NCBI GenBank assembly: GCA_026400595.1
Contig: JAPLOT010000292.1
Coordinates: 1 to 8,711, forward strand
Source of the DNA: Alphaproteobacteria bacterium
Lineage (GTDB): Bacteria; Pseudomonadota; Alphaproteobacteria; Rhizobiales; Aestuariivirgaceae
Direction: 5' to 3'
Length of the DNA stretch: 8,711 bases
Shown here: positions 1 to 6,730 of the stretch, one piece after another
Layout of the letters: the number at the start of each line of letters is the position of its first letter
How positions within the stretch are numbered: the stretch's first letter is position 1
The notes under the pieces: model-generated
What the model was told of the DNA's origin: nothing
The model's input: the letters and a program-made list of their open reading frames with translations, nothing else
Database searches by the model: none
Made by a program: the position numbers and the translations under genes

Positions 1-219
1 ATCGACAGAGTATCTAGAGATGGTCGCGACAAGCAGATCGAATGGTTCGAGACAAACTTCAAGATAGACAAAATCAGTAAGAACTTTGAGAAGTGGCCTC
101 AGCTAATGGAGATTTGTGAGCGTAGAAACCTCTTTGCCCATACTAATGGATATGTTTCTGACCAGTACTTGGATGGAGGCCGAAAGCACGGTTATCAACT
201 AGAGCGGAGTGAAGTTTGA
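1..219 (+). pseudogene. C-terminal part of a HEPN-type protein gene, interrupted by IS630
   Basis: Frame 1 is open from the window edge to a TGA at 217-219, giving 72 residues with no start in the window. The stretch contains ERRNLFAH, in which R-N-L-F-A-H (124-141) fits the Rx4H signature of HEPN domains. The surroundings (WPQLMEICERRNLFAHTNG, then a QYL) resemble a widespread family of uncharacterised bacterial proteins with HEPN-like domains. Known HEPN proteins are often RNases of toxin-antitoxin, abortive-infection or other conflict systems; whether this one cleaves RNA is not shown. Host-derived codons end at 201. The last five residues and the stop come from the left end of the insertion sequence, so the reading frame is cut short. 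Base composition is more A+T-rich than the rest of the window, suggesting acquired DNA. Family assignment is by motif recognition only. Confidence 0.6.
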
Positions 220-224
220 CGGAA
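202..224 (+). repeat. IS630 left terminal inverted repeat
   Basis: It begins GAGCGGAGTGA and ends GACGGAA. It pairs with the right end at 18 of 23 positions; the mismatches cluster in the middle, as is common for the spacer between the cleavage-site and transposase-binding parts of a terminal repeat. The TGA at 217-219 within it ends the interrupted HEPN gene. Confidence 0.85.
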
Positions 225-264
225 TCGGGAGGGGATTCCCAAATCAGTTGAGATCTGATTCAAA

Positions 265-287
265 CTGGCCACTGGATTGGAGGCCAG
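265..287 (+). promoter_or_regulatory. Hairpin overlapping the transposase ribosome binding site
   Basis: CTGGCC at 265-270 can pair with GGCCAG at 282-287 across an 11-nt loop. The likely Shine-Dalgarno GGAGG (279-283) lies partly in the stem, 9 nt before the ATG at 293. A second inverted repeat, AATCAG/CTGATT (242-247 and 255-260), sits just upstream. Several other IS elements use such subterminal stems to stop translation of the transposase on read-through transcripts; that role here is inferred. Confidence 0.4.
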
Positions 288-292
288 CTGTG

Positions 293-655
293 ATGACCAA
301 GCCTTATCCGATGGAACTGCGCGAGAGAGCGCTTCGGTTCGTGAAGGCCGGCGAAAGCCGGAACGCCGTGGCGCGGCGGTTGGGCGTCAGCATCTCCTGC
401 GTTGTGAAGTGGCTGCAGCGGCATGAGGCGACCGGGAGCCTGAAGCCCGGCAAGGTGGGCGGCCACGTCAAGCCGAAGATCTCCGGCGGCCATCGCGACT
501 GGGTGCTGCAGCAGATCGCGGGCGGCGGTCACGTGACACTTCAGGGTCTTGCCGACGGCTTGGCGGCCCGCGGCCTGAAGGTCGACTACCGGACCGTGTG
601 GAACTTCGTCCACCGCGAGGGCAAGAGCTTTAAAAAAAACGGTTTATGGCGATGA
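293..655 (+). CDS. IS630 transposase, N-terminal part (frame A)
   Basis: This 120-residue product is the DNA-binding half of the transposase. Residues about 8-45 form a helix-turn-helix of the kind found in IS630/Tc1-mariner transposases (LRERALRFVKAGES, then NAVARRLGVSISCVVKWL). A second winged or helix-turn-helix-like segment follows up to YRTVWNFVHREGKSFKK. The ATG at 293 is preceded by GGAGG at 279-283 with 9-nt spacing, so it is preferred over the open frame that extends back to 209. The natural continuation of the protein is in another frame: after the A-run at 632-639 this frame ends at once in an unrelated tail (NGLWR), whereas the downstream frame reads TVYGDEQTRPDIARRR, as full-length homologues do. 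A shift of +1 or -2 joins the halves into a 314-residue transposase. Confidence 0.8.
   Translation: MTKPYPMELRERALRFVKAGESRNAVARRLGVSISCVVKWLQRHEATGSLKPGKVGGHVKPKISGGHRDWVLQQIAGGGHVTLQGLADGLAARGLKVDYRTVWNFVHREGKSFKKNGLWR
632..639 (+). other. A8 run at the transposase frame change (possible slippage site)
   Basis: Eight consecutive A's follow TTT. With seven A's the two halves would be one continuous frame (ttt aaa aaa acg). The extra A puts the catalytic half out of frame by one base. Long A-runs allow transcriptional slippage or ribosomal frameshifting, and IS630-family transposases are often annotated with a programmed frameshift. The alternative is a simple inactivating insertion of one A. 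Confidence 0.6.
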
Positions 656-1238
656 ACAGACAAGGCCGGACATTGCCCGCAGGCGTGCGAGATGGCGCAA
701 GTACCAAGGCCTGATCGAAGCCGCGCGCCTGGTCTTCATCGACGAGACCTGGGTCAAGACGAACATGGGTCCCTTGCGCGGCTGGGGACCGCGCGGCAGG
801 CGCCTGGTGGCGCGTGTCCCGCATGGTCACTGGCGGACGCTGACATTCCTCGCGGCCTTGCGCGCCGATGCCATCACCGCACCCTGCCTGTTCGACGGAC
901 CGATCAACGGCGAGAGCTTCCTGCGCTACGTCGAGCAGTTCCTGGTGCCGACCTTGAAGCCCGGTGACGTCGTGGTCATGGACAATCTCGGCAGCCACAA
1001 GGCCGCAGCGATCCGGCAGGCTCTCCGGGCTGCCGGTGCAAGGCTCATCTATCTGCCGCCCTACAGTCCCGATCTCAACCCCATCGAGCAGGCCTTCTCA
1101 AAGCTGAAGCACTGGCTCCGAACCGCCAGGGAACGCTCCATCGACGACGCTTGCCAGCGCATCGCATCGATCCTCGAGACCTTCTCCCCGGCAGAATGCA
1201 GGAACTACTTCGTCAACGCAGGATACCGTTCCGTCTAG
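639..1238 (+). CDS. IS630 transposase, C-terminal catalytic DDE part (frame B)
   Basis: This is the catalytic half of the transposase, read from the A-run to TAG at 1236-1238; the first ATG in frame is only at 765, after the first catalytic residue. The DDE triad is visible: D in FIDETW (741-743), D in VVMDNLGSHK (981-983) and E in SPDLNPIEQAF (1086-1088). There are 34 residues between the second D and the E, the DD34E spacing of IS630. The block YLPPYSPDLNPIEQ is diagnostic of the family. A product starting at 765 would lack the first Asp, so the active protein must come from a frameshift fusion with frame A. The C-terminus (CRNYFVNAGYRSV) is the usual end of this group, so the element is complete on this side. 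Confidence 0.85.
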   Translation, partial: TVYGDEQTRPDIARRRARWRKYQGLIEAARLVFIDETWVKTNMGPLRGWGPRGRRLVARVPHGHWRTLTFLAALRADAITAPCLFDGPINGESFLRYVEQFLVPTLKPGDVVVMDNLGSHKAAAIRQALRAAGARLIYLPPYSPDLNPIEQAFSKLKHWLRTARERSIDDACQRIASILETFSPAECRNYFVNAGYRSV

Positions 1239-1251
1239 AGTCATTCCGCTC
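1229..1251 (-). repeat. IS630 right terminal inverted repeat
   Basis: Read from the right end inward it starts GAGCGGAATGA and ends GACGGAA, matching the left end. The stop codon of the transposase (TAG, 1236-1238) lies inside it. The neighbouring TA at 1252-1253 is the right copy of the target duplication. Confidence 0.85.
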
Positions 1252-1293
1252 TAGAACGACCGCTTCCGGAGCGATATCCTCCCAAGCGGCAGT

Positions 1294-2100
1294 TCACGGT
1301 GATGAAGGTGTTCGCCCGTAATGCCGTTCGCGACCGGCGATGGGTGAAGGGAAAGGCCGCCAGCTCACGGTTCCCAGCGGCCCGCCATCCAGGTGGGGTT
1401 GATGGTGCGGCCTTGCCGTGGTCATCGGGATCGCCACGACGCCTTGCTGCAGGATCCAGCGCAGTACCACTTCCGACGGCGGTCGGCCGAGACGGTGGGC
1501 GATGGCCGAGATGGGCTGCGGCTTGAGGGCAGCACCTCGGGCGAGGGGCGAATAGGCCGAGACGGCGATGCCGAGTTCGCGGGCCGCAGCGAGGATTGCT
1601 GACTGGTCGAGCAGAGGGTGGAATTCCACCTGATTGTTGACGATGGCGCCTTCGCAGTGCTTCTGCGCGCTTCGCATCATGGCGGGCGAGAAGTTACTGA
1701 CGCCGATGGCCCTGGCGTTGCCCTTGCGATACTCGGCCATCAGGCGATCGAGCACCGCTGTGAACTCGCCCTCCGCCGGCGGCCAATGGATCAGAAGCAG
1801 GTCAGGCGGCCCGCCCAGTTCATCGACGGAGCGGGCCACGGTCGATACGAAGCGGGAAGCACTCAAATTGCCAGGGTCAACCTTGGTCACCACAAAGATC
1901 TCGCTGCGCGGCAAGCCGGAGTCCGCGATCGCGCGGCCCACGTCCCTCTCGTTGCCATACATCTGGGCGGTGTCGATGTGGCGCAGCCCCTGGCCGAGGG
2001 CCATGCGGACGGCGCGGTAGCAGTCTTCCCCCACCAGTGGATAGGTGCCCGCACCGAGAAGCGGAATACTCTTGGCGGTGGGCATGGAAAGTTTCGTCAA
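1294..2100 (-). CDS. Aldo/keto reductase with deleted, out-of-frame C-terminus (possibly non-functional)
   Basis: An NAD(P)H-dependent aldehyde/ketone reductase of the AKR superfamily, cytosolic (beta/alpha)8 barrel. The catalytic tetrad is present: D43, Y48 (DTAQMYGNE), K73 (VVTKVD) and H105 (LIHWPP). The barrel continues normally to GVVAIPMTT at residue 228. After that the frame reads an unrelated tail (ARPHHQPHLDGG and on). A typical AKR ending, RQGRTINPTWMAGRWEP followed by a stop, lies in another frame at 1365-1418, directly after the last good codons. About 30 residues that normally hold the NADP-clamping Arg/Asn and the last helix are missing, so a small deletion with frame loss is the simplest reading. 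The start is TTG at 2098-2100, chosen because AGGAG (2108-2112) lies 7 nt upstream; an ATG at codon 6 is the alternative. It is last in the transport operon, 10 nt after the permease. Confidence 0.8.
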   Translation of the reverse strand: MTKLSMPTAKSIPLLGAGTYPLVGEDCYRAVRMALGQGLRHIDTAQMYGNERDVGRAIADSGLPRSEIFVVTKVDPGNLSASRFVSTVARSVDELGGPPDLLLIHWPPAEGEFTAVLDRLMAEYRKGNARAIGVSNFSPAMMRSAQKHCEGAIVNNQVEFHPLLDQSAILAAARELGIAVSAYSPLARGAALKPQPISAIAHRLGRPPSEVVLRWILQQGVVAIPMTTARPHHQPHLDGGPLGTVSWRPFPSPIAGRERHYGRTPSSP

Positions 2101-2107
2101 GTCCCAA

Positions 2108-2112
2108 CTCCT
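2108..2112 (-). promoter_or_regulatory. Ribosome binding site of the aldo/keto reductase gene
   Basis: AGGAG on the minus strand, 7 nt before the TTG at 2100. It overlaps the stop codon of the upstream permease (2111-2113), so translation of the reductase is probably coupled to that of the permease. It is the main reason to prefer the TTG start. Confidence 0.65.
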
Positions 2113-3058
2113 ACTTGATGACCAGCACCTTGTTGCGGTCCATGGTCACGGCGACTGCGGCCACCAGGATCACGCCGAACACGATCTGCTGCGCAAAGAC
2201 GGAGACCCCCATGAAGGTCATGCCGATGCGGACGACCTGTACGATAAGTGCGCCCACGAAGGTGCGCCACACCGAGCCCACGCCCCCGGTGATGGCGGTG
2301 CCACCTACCACGATGGACGCGATGGCAGGAAGCAGGAATTCATTGGCAAGCGTCGGCGAACCCGAGCCCAGCCGCGCCGCCATGACGACGCCCGCGATTC
2401 CCGCCATGGTGCCCGAGAGCGTGTAGGCTGCGATCTTGACGCGGTCGACGTCGATCCCCGAGGCGATCACCGCACGTTCCTGGGCGCCGATTCCGCGGAC
2501 GACACGGCCGAAGGGCGTAAGCCCAAGGACGAGGCTGAGCAGGACGAGGAAGAAGGCGCCGACCCAGATCTCGTTCGGCACGCCGAGGAAATTGCCGACC
2601 GCCCAAGAGAGGTACTTTTGGCTGAGCTCGCCGGGAATGTTGATGGAGCGGGTTTCGGAGAACCAGTAGCCGGCGCTCAGAACCGCGCCGCTGACCGCGA
2701 GCGTCGCGATGAACGAGGGTATGCGCAGCCTGGTCGAGACATAGCCGCCGACAAAGCCCGCGACGATTCCGCCCAATACTGCGAAGGGGATGGCAAAGAA
2801 GCCCAGCTCCGGCAGATAGACGGCGAGGATGCAGCTCGTCATCGATGCGACCGCCTGAACCGAGAGATCAATGCCGCCCATCATGATGACCAGCGTGACG
2901 CCAGAGGCCATCAGGAACAGTGTCATCGTATCGGCGGTTACCTCGAGGACATTGCCGAGCGAGAAGAAAGTTCGGTCATAGAGACCCACGGCCAACACGA
3001 GCACGCCGAGGACAATGAGAGGAAGCCAGGTATCGAGTCTCTGCCGCATTGCCCTCAC
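2111..3058 (-). CDS. Ribose/xylose-type ABC transporter permease (second permease)
   Basis: An inner-membrane permease subunit of a CUT2 (ribose-type) ABC importer, BPD_transp_2 family, 315 residues, the usual length. Hydrophobic membrane segments run from LIVLGVLVLAVGLY near the N-terminus to VILVAAVAVTM at the end. Family hallmarks are visible: MMGGIDLSVQAV, RLRIPSFIATLA and the VVGGTAITGGVGSV block that resembles the conserved loop contacting the ATPase. The start is a GTG (3056-3058) overlapping the ATPase stop as GTGA, the standard coupled arrangement; an ATG three codons further is possible. It is clearly different in sequence from the other permease of the operon, so the transporter is probably a heterodimer in the membrane. 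The substrate cannot be inferred from this subunit. Confidence 0.92.
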   Translation of the reverse strand: MRAMRQRLDTWLPLIVLGVLVLAVGLYDRTFFSLGNVLEVTADTMTLFLMASGVTLVIMMGGIDLSVQAVASMTSCILAVYLPELGFFAIPFAVLGGIVAGFVGGYVSTRLRIPSFIATLAVSGAVLSAGYWFSETRSINIPGELSQKYLSWAVGNFLGVPNEIWVGAFFLVLLSLVLGLTPFGRVVRGIGAQERAVIASGIDVDRVKIAAYTLSGTMAGIAGVVMAARLGSGSPTLANEFLLPAIASIVVGGTAITGGVGSVWRTFVGALIVQVVRIGMTFMGVSVFAQQIVFGVILVAAVAVTMDRNKVLVIK

Positions 3059-4569
3059 ACCATGTGCCTCAGGATGTCGACCTGCCGGGGCTTGCCGCCG
3101 GGGGGTGCATCAAGCCGCGCGGTGATGGCGCCGTCGCGCATGACGAGGATCCGGCTCGAAAGGCCTATCACCTCTTCCAGCGTATCGCCCAGAAGGATGA
3201 CGGCAAGGCCCTCGGCCGTCATGTCGCGGATGAGGTCATAGACATCCTCCTTCGCGCCAACATCGATGCCGCGCGTCGGATGATCGAGAATCAGAACCCT
3301 GACACCGGCGATCCTCCACTTGGCGAGTACCACTTTCTGCTGGTTGCCACCCGAGAGCGATCCCACCATGGTGTCCGGAGATGGCGTCTTGATCTTGAGG
3401 CGCTCGATCCAGTCGCGCGCCACGCCCAGTTCGGCAGCAAACCGGATGGCGCCATGCGAGACAAAGCGCGGAAGCGCGGCGAGCGTCATGTTCTCGGCGA
3501 CGCTGAAGGGCGCGACGAGGCCCTCGACCTTGCGTTCCGCCGGAACGAGTCCCACCCCGGCACCGGCCGCTTCATGGGGTGCCGCGAAGCGTACGGCCGC
3601 GCCAGCGATGTGAAGCGTGCCGGAATCGGGCCGCCTATGCCCGGCGAGACAGCGGGCGAGGTCTTCACGGCCCGATCCGACGACTCCGGCAATACCCAGA
3701 ACCTCACCCTCATGAAGGTCGAAGCTCACGTCATGGAAGGCACCATGGCGGCTCAAGCCCTCGGCAGCGAGCACGACGGCCGGGGACGGCGGAACTTGGC
3801 GGGCCTCGCGGTAGTACTCATGATGGAGCTGGCGGCCGACCATGAGCTGGTGCAGGTCCTTGACGGACGCGCTCCTGGCGGAAAGTTCCTTCACCACCTT
3901 GCCGTCACGCATCACATAGACGCGGTCGGAAATGTCGAGCACCTCCTCCAGGCGGTGAGAGATGAAGACGAAGCTGGCGCGGTCCCGGAGATCGCGGATG
4001 ATACGGAACAGGAGGTCCACTTCCTTCTGCTCCAGGACCGAGGTCGGCTCGTCAAGAAGGATCGTCACGTGGCCCTTGATCCGACTGTTCAAGGAGAGCG
4101 CCTTGGCGATCTCCACCATCTGGCGCGCCGCAAAGGCGAGGTCCGCACATCGCATGCCAGGATCGATGTCGAGATGAACCTTCCTCAGCTCTTCCGCCGC
4201 AGCCGCATGCATGCGCGACCTGGAAATGAGGCCAAAGCGGATGAACTCCTCCTCGCGACCGAGGAAGATGTTTTCGGCCACCGTCAGCGTCGGCAGGATC
4301 GACTGCTCCTGAAACACCATCGCAATGCCGGAATCGAAGGCCTGTCGGGGCGAGGCGACGCTTACCGACCGGCCATCGACGAGAATTTCGCCGCTGTCAG
4401 GCTGGTAGACGCCGTTGAGGATCTTGAGGAGCGTCGACTTGCCCGCGCCATTCTCGCCAATGAGGCCAACGACCTCGCCCCGCGCGATGGCGAAGCTCAC
4501 GTCGTCGAGCGCCTTCACGCCGGGGAATGACTTCGACACGCCGCGGATCTCGAGGACGGGAACGCTCAC
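3055..4569 (-). CDS. Ribose-type sugar ABC transporter ATP-binding protein (two ABC domains)
   Basis: A 504-residue double ATPase of the RbsA/XylG/MglA family that powers the importer from the cytoplasmic side. Domain 1 has Walker A GENGAGKST (38-46), Walker B ILLDEPT with E174, and H205 in ISHRLEE, but its signature is degenerate (LAFAARQ, 144-150, with the usual Ser replaced by Ala). Domain 2 has a Walker A without the Lys (GVVGSGRED, 295-303), an intact signature LSGGNQQK (405-412) and Walker B ILDHPTRG with His430 in place of the catalytic Glu. So one composite ATP site (Walker A1 plus signature 2) is canonical and the other is degenerate. A degenerate second Walker A is normal for this family. 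The start is a GTG at 4567-4569 overlapping the upstream permease stop as GTGA, and the end overlaps the next permease in the same way. Confidence 0.95.
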   Translation of the reverse strand: MSVPVLEIRGVSKSFPGVKALDDVSFAIARGEVVGLIGENGAGKSTLLKILNGVYQPDSGEILVDGRSVSVASPRQAFDSGIAMVFQEQSILPTLTVAENIFLGREEEFIRFGLISRSRMHAAAAEELRKVHLDIDPGMRCADLAFAARQMVEIAKALSLNSRIKGHVTILLDEPTSVLEQKEVDLLFRIIRDLRDRASFVFISHRLEEVLDISDRVYVMRDGKVVKELSARSASVKDLHQLMVGRQLHHEYYREARQVPPSPAVVLAAEGLSRHGAFHDVSFDLHEGEVLGIAGVVGSGREDLARCLAGHRRPDSGTLHIAGAAVRFAAPHEAAGAGVGLVPAERKVEGLVAPFSVAENMTLAALPRFVSHGAIRFAAELGVARDWIERLKIKTPSPDTMVGSLSGGNQQKVVLAKWRIAGVRVLILDHPTRGIDVGAKEDVYDLIRDMTAEGLAVILLGDTLEEVIGLSSRILVMRDGAITARLDAPPGGKPRQVDILRHMV

Positions 4570-5546
4570 TTGACGACGTCCAGCCGAGAGCGGTCGAGGG
4601 CGAGCGCCACGGCCGCGATGATGAGGATGCCCTGCACACCCTTCTGCACATAGGGCTCAATTCCCATCAGCACCATGCCATTGGCGAGCACGATGACGAT
4701 GAAGACGCCGATCACCGAGTTAAGCACAGAGCCCACGCCGCCCGACAGTGCGGTGCCGCCGACAACCACGGCGGTGATCGCCGTGAAGAGGCGGTCCTGT
4801 GCGATGAGGGCATGGCCGCGTCCGATCTGGGCGGCCGAAAGCGCGCCGGCAAGACCATAGAACAACCCGGCAACCCCGAAGATCAGGATGCGGGTGCGCT
4901 CAACGGGGATTCCGGAGTTGCGCGCCGTCTGCTCATCCGTGCCGATGGCATAGATCCAGCGGCCGATGCGGGTCCGTTCCTGTATGACCCAGGCGGCAAG
5001 GACGGCAATCCCTGCAATCCAAACCGCTGCGGGAATGCCGAACAACCTCCCCAGCGAAAGCCAGTTTCGGAAATCCGTGTCGGCAATCCGAACCATGACG
5101 CCGCCGAGGATCGCGGTGGCGATGCCGATCCCCGCAAAGCCGATGCCGAGGGTGGCCATGAAGGAGGGGATCCTGAGCTTTACATGCACGAGACCGTTCA
5201 AGAGTCCCAGCGCGCCGCCAAGCAGGATGGCAGCGGGAACCGACCACAGACCGATGGTGACCCCGGTCAGATCATTGGTGACAAGCATGCTGGCGGCCAC
5301 GGCGCAGAGCGCGATCGTGCCTTCGACCGAGAGGTCGATCGAGCCCATCAGGATAACGAAGGTTGCCCCCATGCACACGACGAGCGGAATCGCCGCCGTG
5401 TTCAGCATGCGCACCGCATTGCCAAAGGAGAAGAAGGAGGGGTTGATGAGGCCCACCACCAGGCACAGGCCCAGGAGCACGGCGACGGGCGCCCAACGGC
5501 GCCAATGGCCAAGCATCTGCCCACGCTCGACGGCGATTGCGGCCAT
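4566..5546 (-). CDS. Ribose/xylose-type ABC transporter permease (first permease)
   Basis: An inner-membrane permease subunit of the same CUT2-type importer, BPD_transp_2 family, 326 residues. Membrane segments are evident (VAVLLGLCLVVGLI, ILLGGALGLLNGLV, GILIIAAVALAL). Conserved blocks parallel those of the second permease: LMGSIDLSVEGTIAL, KLRIPSFMATLGIG and VVGGTALSGGVGSVLNSVIG. The ATG at 5544-5546 has AGAGG upstream (5553-5557) with 6-nt spacing. An 82-nt gap containing a strong hairpin separates it from the binding-protein gene upstream, while downstream it overlaps the ATPase by 4 nt. Having two distinct permeases around one ATPase suggests a heterodimeric channel. The substrate is unknown. 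Confidence 0.92.
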   Translation of the reverse strand: MAAIAVERGQMLGHWRRWAPVAVLLGLCLVVGLINPSFFSFGNAVRMLNTAAIPLVVCMGATFVILMGSIDLSVEGTIALCAVAASMLVTNDLTGVTIGLWSVPAAILLGGALGLLNGLVHVKLRIPSFMATLGIGFAGIGIATAILGGVMVRIADTDFRNWLSLGRLFGIPAAVWIAGIAVLAAWVIQERTRIGRWIYAIGTDEQTARNSGIPVERTRILIFGVAGLFYGLAGALSAAQIGRGHALIAQDRLFTAITAVVVGGTALSGGVGSVLNSVIGVFIVIVLANGMVLMGIEPYVQKGVQGILIIAAVALALDRSRLDVVK

Positions 5547-5580
5547 TGTTGACCTCTAGAGAGACTGTCGGTGCCAAAGA

Positions 5581-5605
5581 TGGCCGGGTGCACGGCACCC
5601 GGCCA
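5581..5605 (-). terminator. Intercistronic hairpin between binding-protein and permease genes
   Basis: A perfect 11-bp, very GC-rich stem (5581-5591 with 5595-5605) closes a 3-nt loop. On the minus strand it is followed only by TCTTTGG, so the U-tract is weak. It lies 24 nt past the binding-protein stop. In other transport operons such stems act as partial terminators or 3'-end protectors that keep the binding-protein mRNA more abundant than the membrane genes. That role is inferred; the stem is seen directly. Confidence 0.6.
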
Positions 5606-5628
5606 GTCGCATGCCGGGAGGACCGGCC

Positions 5629-6726
5629 TCAGCTCCGATACTGGATCTGGCCAGTTGCCTTGCCCCAAAGATCGTTGAAGTCGACCTTCGGCGGGTTGGC
5701 CTTGTAGTCTGCAACCGTATCCTTCGTCACGATGATGCCGGTGCCGTAAAACTCGCGATGTTCCTTGGGTTCCTTGGTGATGTCGATCTTGCCGGTGACG
5801 TGGGCATAGGGAATGGCGAGGCCCATGCCGCCCGTCCACAGCGGGTCCCAGGCCACAGTGCCGGCAAACTCGCCCGCCTCGATGGCAGCAAGCGCCGCAT
5901 CGATGCCATCGATGCCGACGACCGGTACCTTGCCCGCAAGACCGTTCTGCCGCAGCGCCTCGAGGGCGCCCATGCCCATGCCGTCATTCGCCGCGAAGAC
6001 GCCCTTGATCTGGTCGCCGAAGCGGGTGATCCAGGCCTGCGTGATCTCGAAGGCCTTCTGCTCGTTCCAGTCGGCGGGCTGGAAATCGAGCAGCGTCACC
6101 TTTCCGTTGGTCTTGGCGATGGCGTTGTCGAGGCCAAGCTTTCTCTCGATGGCCGGCACGTTGGACAGAATGCCGCCCAGCGCCACGATGCCACCCTCGC
6201 CGCCGAAGGCCTTGAACAGCTCGTTGGCGATGGCCTCTGCCGTCGGCACGCCGTCGAAGGACATGTGGGCGACGTAGTTGGGGTTGTGATCCCAGGGATG
6301 GAGGTCGTCCGGCTTGTTCCATTGCGTGACGACAAAGCCGCCGGCCTTCTGCACTTCCTCCACGATGACACGGGCATCGGGCGAGTCATTGGGATCGACG
6401 TTGAGGATAAGCTTGCCGCCCGTGCGCTGCAGGAGCGCCTTGATGTCCGCGATGCCCTTCTCCGAGTTGCCCTCGGTGACGAGCACCTCGTATCTGGCGC
6501 CGATCGACTTGGCGAAATCCTCTCCACCCTTGGCGAAGGTCGCGTGATAGGGATTGGCAACCGAACGCAGCGAGTTGGCGAGCGTCCAGGTTGTCTCCTC
6601 CGCGAGGGCGGGCATGGGGAATGCGCCGCCAAGGGAGCCGACGGCCGCTGCACCCGCAGCGCCCTTCAGCACGGAACGGCGGCTCAGTTTCGAGGTCAAG
6701 GGCAGCTCACTCACGTTCTTAGCCAT
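5629..6726 (-). CDS. Periplasmic sugar-type ABC transporter substrate-binding protein, Tat signal
   Basis: The solute receptor of the importer, 365 residues, RbsB-like periplasmic binding protein (Peripla_BP_4 type). The N-terminus has a twin-arginine signal, SRRSVLKG at 15-22, then an Ala/Gly-rich hydrophobic stretch and a likely cleavage after PALA (residue 42), so export would be through Tat in a folded state. There is no lipobox Cys. The mature part shows family features: TLANSLRSVANPYHATFAKGG near the start, an alternating two-lobe pattern, and GVFAANDGMGMGALEAL with VPVVGIDGIDAALAAIEAG, the hinge and ligand-pocket segment of ribose-type receptors. The ATG at 6724-6726 has GGGAGGA at 6731-6737. 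It is the first gene of the operon, facing a divergent tetR. The ligand could be a sugar, polyol, autoinducer-like furanose or another small polar compound; the sequence does not decide. Confidence 0.92.
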   Translation of the reverse strand: MAKNVSELPLTSKLSRRSVLKGAAGAAAVGSLGGAFPMPALAEETTWTLANSLRSVANPYHATFAKGGEDFAKSIGARYEVLVTEGNSEKGIADIKALLQRTGGKLILNVDPNDSPDARVIVEEVQKAGGFVVTQWNKPDDLHPWDHNPNYVAHMSFDGVPTAEAIANELFKAFGGEGGIVALGGILSNVPAIERKLGLDNAIAKTNGKVTLLDFQPADWNEQKAFEITQAWITRFGDQIKGVFAANDGMGMGALEALRQNGLAGKVPVVGIDGIDAALAAIEAGEFAGTVAWDPLWTGGMGLAIPYAHVTGKIDITKEPKEHREFYGTGIIVTKDTVADYKANPPKVDFNDLWGKATGQIQYRS

Positions 6727-6730
6727 GTAG

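Larger units (their letters stand above)
202..1251 (+). mobile_element. Complete IS630-family insertion sequence (1,050 bp)
   Basis: The ends form a 23-bp imperfect terminal inverted repeat with 18 of 23 positions matching (202-224 against the reverse complement of 1229-1251); both ends start GAGCGGA inward. TA dinucleotides flank the element at 200-201 and 1252-1253, each within CTAG, as expected for IS630 elements, which duplicate TA and often insert at CTAG. The interior encodes a transposase with the DD34E spacing of this family, in two overlapping frames. Length is normal for IS630 (about 1.0-1.2 kb). The element may be intact if the frameshift is programmed. Confidence 0.9.

Noticed and set aside
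1234..1255. Inverted repeat TCTAGAG / CTCTAGA around the IS right end
   Set aside because: It is formed by the terminal repeat meeting the CTAG target; no U-run follows, so I do not call a terminator or a separate element.
1260..1275. Small CGCT/AGCG stem after the reductase as operon terminator
   Set aside because: The stem is only 4 bp and has no T-tract on either strand.
1618..2118. Plus-strand open frame opposite the aldo/keto reductase
   Set aside because: It is a composition shadow of the minus-strand AKR, whose catalytic residues are clear.
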